Source of the DNA: Heliocidaris erythrogramma
Taxonomy: Eukaryota; Echinodermata; Echinoidea; Camarodonta; Echinometridae
Assembly (NCBI GenBank): GCA_025617745.1
Contig: CM046856.1
Coordinates: forward strand, 36,264,208 to 36,328,207
DNA: 64,000 nucleotides
Reading direction: 5' to 3'
The first letter of the stretch is position 1. Every line of letters starts with the position of its first letter. Made by a program: the position numbers and the translations under genes. The notes under the pieces were generated by a model. The model was not told the DNA's origin. It did not search any database and worked only from the letters and a program-made list of their open reading frames with translations. Below, in pieces: positions 62,401-64,000 of this stretch.

Positions 62401-64000
62401 TGTCGGTGAAACTCGCTGACAAAATGCTTGATGAAACGCTCCCCTGGTTTGAATGTATTACCATTGTGTCATGTGATCTGTAGGTTTTACGGTTCTTCTG
62501 TGTGTGGGATGACCGTAGCAGTATGTTCGGTGAGCAGCGTCCATTCATCATCCAGTACTACCTTGTCGACGATACTGTAGAGGTGAGAGAGGTCCACGAT
62601 CCCAACGACGGCCGAGATCCATTCCCCCTGTTCCTCAAGCGACAAAGACTTCCCAAGGACCGTGACGATGTTGACTGTAAGTTTCACAGACTGACTGGTC
62701 TATGTGCATTAAGGCCACCGCACACCTTACAGTCGGTCTGCGATCCGATTTCAGAAGAAAATGTAATGTCATTTGACAAATTTAAAAACAAAAAAAAATT
62801 TTGGTTGAGGGTCTGAATAGTCATACAGCTAGTAAAATCGATAATACGGCCTCTGCCAAGTTTTCTTGTCGGTGGAATGGCAAAATCGGCTCCTCATCGA
62901 AGTGACGTCACAAAAATTGTACGACTGCCTACGATTTGAAACTGATTTTGCCCTTATTCCCTGTAGAAAGCTGACAGCTCACCAAAACCCTATGTTTAGT
63001 ATTCATATTACTTTTCAGAACCTGAATAGGGTAGATTTCATTAGTTAAAATCCCAATATTTAATGCCATAGCGATTTATTTCACAAATCGGATCGCTGAC
63101 CGATCGTAAGGTGTGCAGTGGCCTTTATGAGCAATGTAGTATTTATTTACCAAACTCATTGTCAAGTATAGCATCTCTCCCCCCGCCCCCATTGTTTTAT
63201 CAAAGTTATAGGGTTAAATGGTTAGAGAAGAGCCATTGGGTTTTATTAGATTTAGGGTTAGGATTATTTACAGTGTTTAGTCCAGGGTTGAAGATAGTAT
63301 AGGAAATGGACTGTGGATCATTTGTCACCAGAACATGTGGTGTAGAATTCCCTGACATGATGGTCATTTGACAGTATGCTAGACACCATAAACAGTTTCA
63401 CAACAAAATTATATTGTAAGTTATTTATTATGAGCAGCGAGTGACTGTACTTTTAAAAATTAGGACCATATTTTGTCTAAATGTATTTTTCAAATAATTG
63501 TTCAGTACATTGCATACCTGAAACTTCTCTGAGTCTTCCTGACATGTAAATGCCCTCCTCCCATAATTGGCTGGATATCATACTATTTTCAATATTGTTT
63601 TTCCTTTATACTTTTTGTGACTTAATTTCATTCAAAACCTGTATCATTCGCCTAGCCTTTTTACTGGAGTTGGTTTGGCTCAGTTGATAAAGCAATCTGG
63701 AAACAGGGTAACCAAGATTTAAGATCTAACCAGTACACTAATTTCCTAAGATAAGGCATTCCTCCGAGACCCTCCAATAGGGCTTACAGCTGTATGTCTC
63801 CTGGAGCTTTCCCGGATAGATTTCATTCCTTTCCATCTTCTGTTTTCTCTCACAGCCTCCTTCCGTGCTGTCGTCATGGAGCTGTCCAGCCACGAGATCA
63901 AGAATTGGTACAACCCTCCGGACTTTGTAGTCGGCAAGACGGTCTTCATCTACAACAGGCCTTTCCTCATCTACGATGCCGATGCATTCACCAAGGCCTA
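53409..64000 (+). CDS. EFHC1: EFHC1-like DM10/EF-hand ciliary protein, 5' part (six exons, runs off window)
   Basis: Spliced coding sequence 53409-53453, 59712-59933, 60630-60917, 61529-61684, 62484-62676 and 63856-64000 gives about 349 residues with no internal stop; all five introns are GT-AG. Exons 1-5 hold 15, 74, 96, 52 and 64.3 codons, so introns 1-4 are phase 0 and intron 5 is phase 1. The protein starts MALPFLPGN, then a [15 protein letters not shown] leader, [22 protein letters not shown]10 domain 1 (about residues 90-190, with [15 protein letters not shown] and [10 protein letters not shown]) and DM10 domain 2 from about residue 238 ([49 protein letters not shown]). Family knowledge: EFHC1/Rib72 proteins have three DM10 domains plus a C-terminal EF-hand region, about 640 residues, and sit inside axonemal doublet microtubules. 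The body matches EFHC1 better than EFHC2, although the first residues resemble both. The start codon has A at -3 and G at +4. The 3' half is missing. Confidence 0.93.
53778..54572. mobile_element. TA-flanked TIR element in EFHC1 intron 1 (about 795 bp)
   Basis: The ends are inverted copies over about 35 bases: GTAGGCCTAACGTCC on the left, then TGCGCATTGAGTCGCCACC, mirrored at the right end (54535-54572). Both ends abut TA. No transposase is visible, so it is a non-autonomous element. It is the first of four similar insertions in this intron. Confidence 0.6.
54634..55293. mobile_element. TA-flanked TIR element in EFHC1 intron 1 (660 bp)
   Basis: Imperfect terminal inverted repeat of about 25 bases, TGATGGGGTGACCATATTTC on the left against TGGTGGTGTGACCATATTTC read from the right, with TA on each side. 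TTCGCGCA words recur near the right end. No coding capacity for a transposase is seen. Confidence 0.65.
55405..56345. mobile_element. TA-flanked TIR element with internal ATTCGGTC motifs (941 bp), EFHC1 intron 1
   Basis: The ends are GGGTGCGCG followed by CCGGTATTCGGTCA and its mirror image, each next to TA. The ATTCGGTC word of the TIR recurs inside in both directions near 55597, 55619, 55898 and 56303, suggesting repeated binding sites. A stretch near 55806-55885 repeats AAAGCGC/GCGCGT words. No transposase frame is present. Confidence 0.65.
56551..58634. mobile_element. 2.1-kb foldback element (long inverted repeat) in EFHC1 intron 1
   Basis: Left arm about 56551-57490 and right arm about 57680-58634 are near-identical reverse complements, with a spacer of about 190 bases. 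The ends read CGAAGACCTGGAAGGGCCAA and its mirror, bounded by TA on both sides (56549-56550, 58635-58636). Each arm holds the same 89-residue frame on opposite strands, a by-product of the symmetry. The element could be a foldback transposon or an inverted duplication. No transposase is recognised. Confidence 0.8.
58660..59711 (+). other. Rest of EFHC1 intron 1, no element recognised
   Basis: About 1 kb between the foldback element and exon 2. A 9-bp-stem hairpin (CTAGACTGA..TCAGTCTAG) lies near 59133-59154. A polypyrimidine tract precedes the exon 2 acceptor. Nothing else stands out. Confidence 0.5.
59712..59933 (+). CDS. EFHC1: EFHC1 coding exon 2
   Basis: 74 codons between an acceptor ending tgctcag and a donor gtgagtc, phase 0 at both ends. 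It encodes [17 protein letters not shown], then [13 protein letters not shown], then [20 protein letters not shown], the conserved stretch just before the first DM10 domain. It is clearly richer in G+C than the flanking introns. Confidence 0.93.
60000..60080 (+). repeat. Degenerate TTAGGG-like stretch in intron 2
   Basis: Repeated TTAGG/TAGGG words (for example GGGCTAGGGTTG) occur here. A similar stretch lies at 63240-63290 in intron 5. These are degenerate telomere-like words; the cause is unknown. Confidence 0.4.
60470..60580 (+). repeat. Acceptor-like short tandem repeat in EFHC1 intron 2
   Basis: Three copies of a TTTTACAGACCATYTCTT unit are separated by related TTTACAG words, just 50-150 bases before the exon 3 acceptor. 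Each copy looks like a polypyrimidine tract plus AG. Confidence 0.6.
60630..60917 (+). CDS. EFHC1: EFHC1 coding exon 3 (DM10 domain 1)
   Basis: 96 codons, phase 0 on both sides, acceptor ccgttccag and donor gtaagcc. It encodes almost all of the first DM10 domain: [12 protein letters not shown] at the start, the [15 protein letters not shown] strand pair, [30 protein letters not shown] and [16 protein letters not shown]. Reading on into the intron gives an in-frame extension of about 17 codons before a stop, but the donor and the next exon's fit support splicing at 60917. Confidence 0.96.
61529..61684 (+). CDS. EFHC1: EFHC1 coding exon 4 (DM10 1-2 linker)
   Basis: 52 codons, phase 0, acceptor tctcatag and donor gtacgtt. 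It starts [13 protein letters not shown] and contains [16 protein letters not shown] and [17 protein letters not shown], the conserved end of DM10 domain 1 and the linker leading into domain 2. An ATG inside the exon (61535) could be mistaken for a start, but the two upstream codons and the acceptor show it is internal. Confidence 0.94.
62308..62443. mobile_element. 136-bp MITE with CTG target duplication (EFHC1 intron 4)
   Basis: Terminal inverted repeats begin GGGAGCGTTTCATCAAGC and run through about 40 bases. A CTG duplication lies at 62305-62307 and 62444-62446. It has the same length and ends as the copy at 23349-23484, so this is a dispersed family. It carries no coding sequence. It lies 40 bases before exon 5. 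Confidence 0.8.
62484..62676 (+). CDS. EFHC1: EFHC1 coding exon 5 (DM10 domain 2, first part)
   Basis: 193 bases, entering at phase 0 and leaving at phase 1 (GAC T|gtaagt). It encodes [60 protein letters not shown]. The split codon is completed by CC of the next exon to give serine. The 136-bp MITE in intron 4 ends only 40 bases upstream of the acceptor (tctgtag). Confidence 0.95.
62712..63124. mobile_element. Harbinger-like TIR element (413 bp) in EFHC1 intron 5
   Basis: The ends read AGGCCACCGCACACCTTAC and its near mirror, extending through GTCGGTC and GCGATCCGATTT for about 40 bases. TTA is duplicated on both sides (62709-62711, 63125-63127). A 3-bp TWA duplication is typical of PIF/Harbinger elements. 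It is non-autonomous. Confidence 0.7.
63856..64000 (+). CDS. EFHC1: EFHC1 coding exon 6 (DM10 domain 2, partial; cut by window end)
   Basis: Acceptor ctctcacag at 63855, then [36 protein letters not shown] and [12 protein letters not shown] up to the last base of the window. This is the closing part of DM10 domain 2, with the FLIYDAD..T motif equivalent to the ITDCD motif of domain 1. No donor is reached. Confidence 0.93.

Overview
The window is eukaryotic, animal DNA. It is AT-rich, intron-containing and crowded with microsatellites, poly(C)/poly(G) tracts, decayed retrotransposons and many short elements with terminal inverted repeats (TIRs). The protein similarity, the frequent TAGGCCTA-type words and the abundant (CT)n/poly(C) tracts fit a marine invertebrate deuterostome, most likely an echinoderm such as a sea urchin. 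That assignment is inference; nothing in the window proves the species.

Only one host gene can be supported. It is the 5' part of an EFHC1-type (myoclonin/Rib72 family) gene on the + strand, from an ATG at 53409 to the window edge. Six coding exons with GT-AG borders join without a frame break (53409-53453, 59712-59933, 60630-60917, 61529-61684, 62484-62676, 63856-64000). They encode about 349 residues: an N-terminal leader, one complete DM10 domain and most of a second. The third DM10 domain and the C-terminal EF-hand region lie beyond the window. The family forms part of the inner ribbon of ciliary doublet microtubules. The upstream DNA carries a forkhead-like TGTTTAC fused to an RFX half-site (AGCAAC), with a second half-site 41 bases on, which is what a FOXJ1/RFX-driven ciliary promoter would show.

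Positions 1 to about 53100 look like a gene desert made of repeats. I find two broken non-LTR retrotransposons (about 36.8-38.5 kb and 38.75-40.4 kb), a third LINE remnant near 15.1-16.9 kb, a tRNA-derived SINE at 47.3 kb, and a large set of non-autonomous DNA elements whose borders can be read from TIRs and target-site duplications (TSDs). The DNA elements include: a 266-bp palindromic family with CACTA ends and 3-bp TSDs (12.1, 14.5, 49.3 kb); hAT-like elements with 8-bp TSDs (17.7, 24.6, 26.3 kb); TTAA-flanked elements (27.1, 34.8 kb); a 136-bp family with CWG duplications (23.3 kb and EFHC1 intron 4); a Harbinger-like TTA-flanked element (EFHC1 intron 5); and several TA-flanked elements.

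Intron 1 of EFHC1 is mostly four consecutive TA-flanked inverted-repeat elements, ending in a 2.1-kb foldback with arms near 0.93 kb. A second large inverted repeat (43972-45357) encloses a mariner-like element. All borders were read by eye, so repeat limits are approximate unless a TSD is stated.
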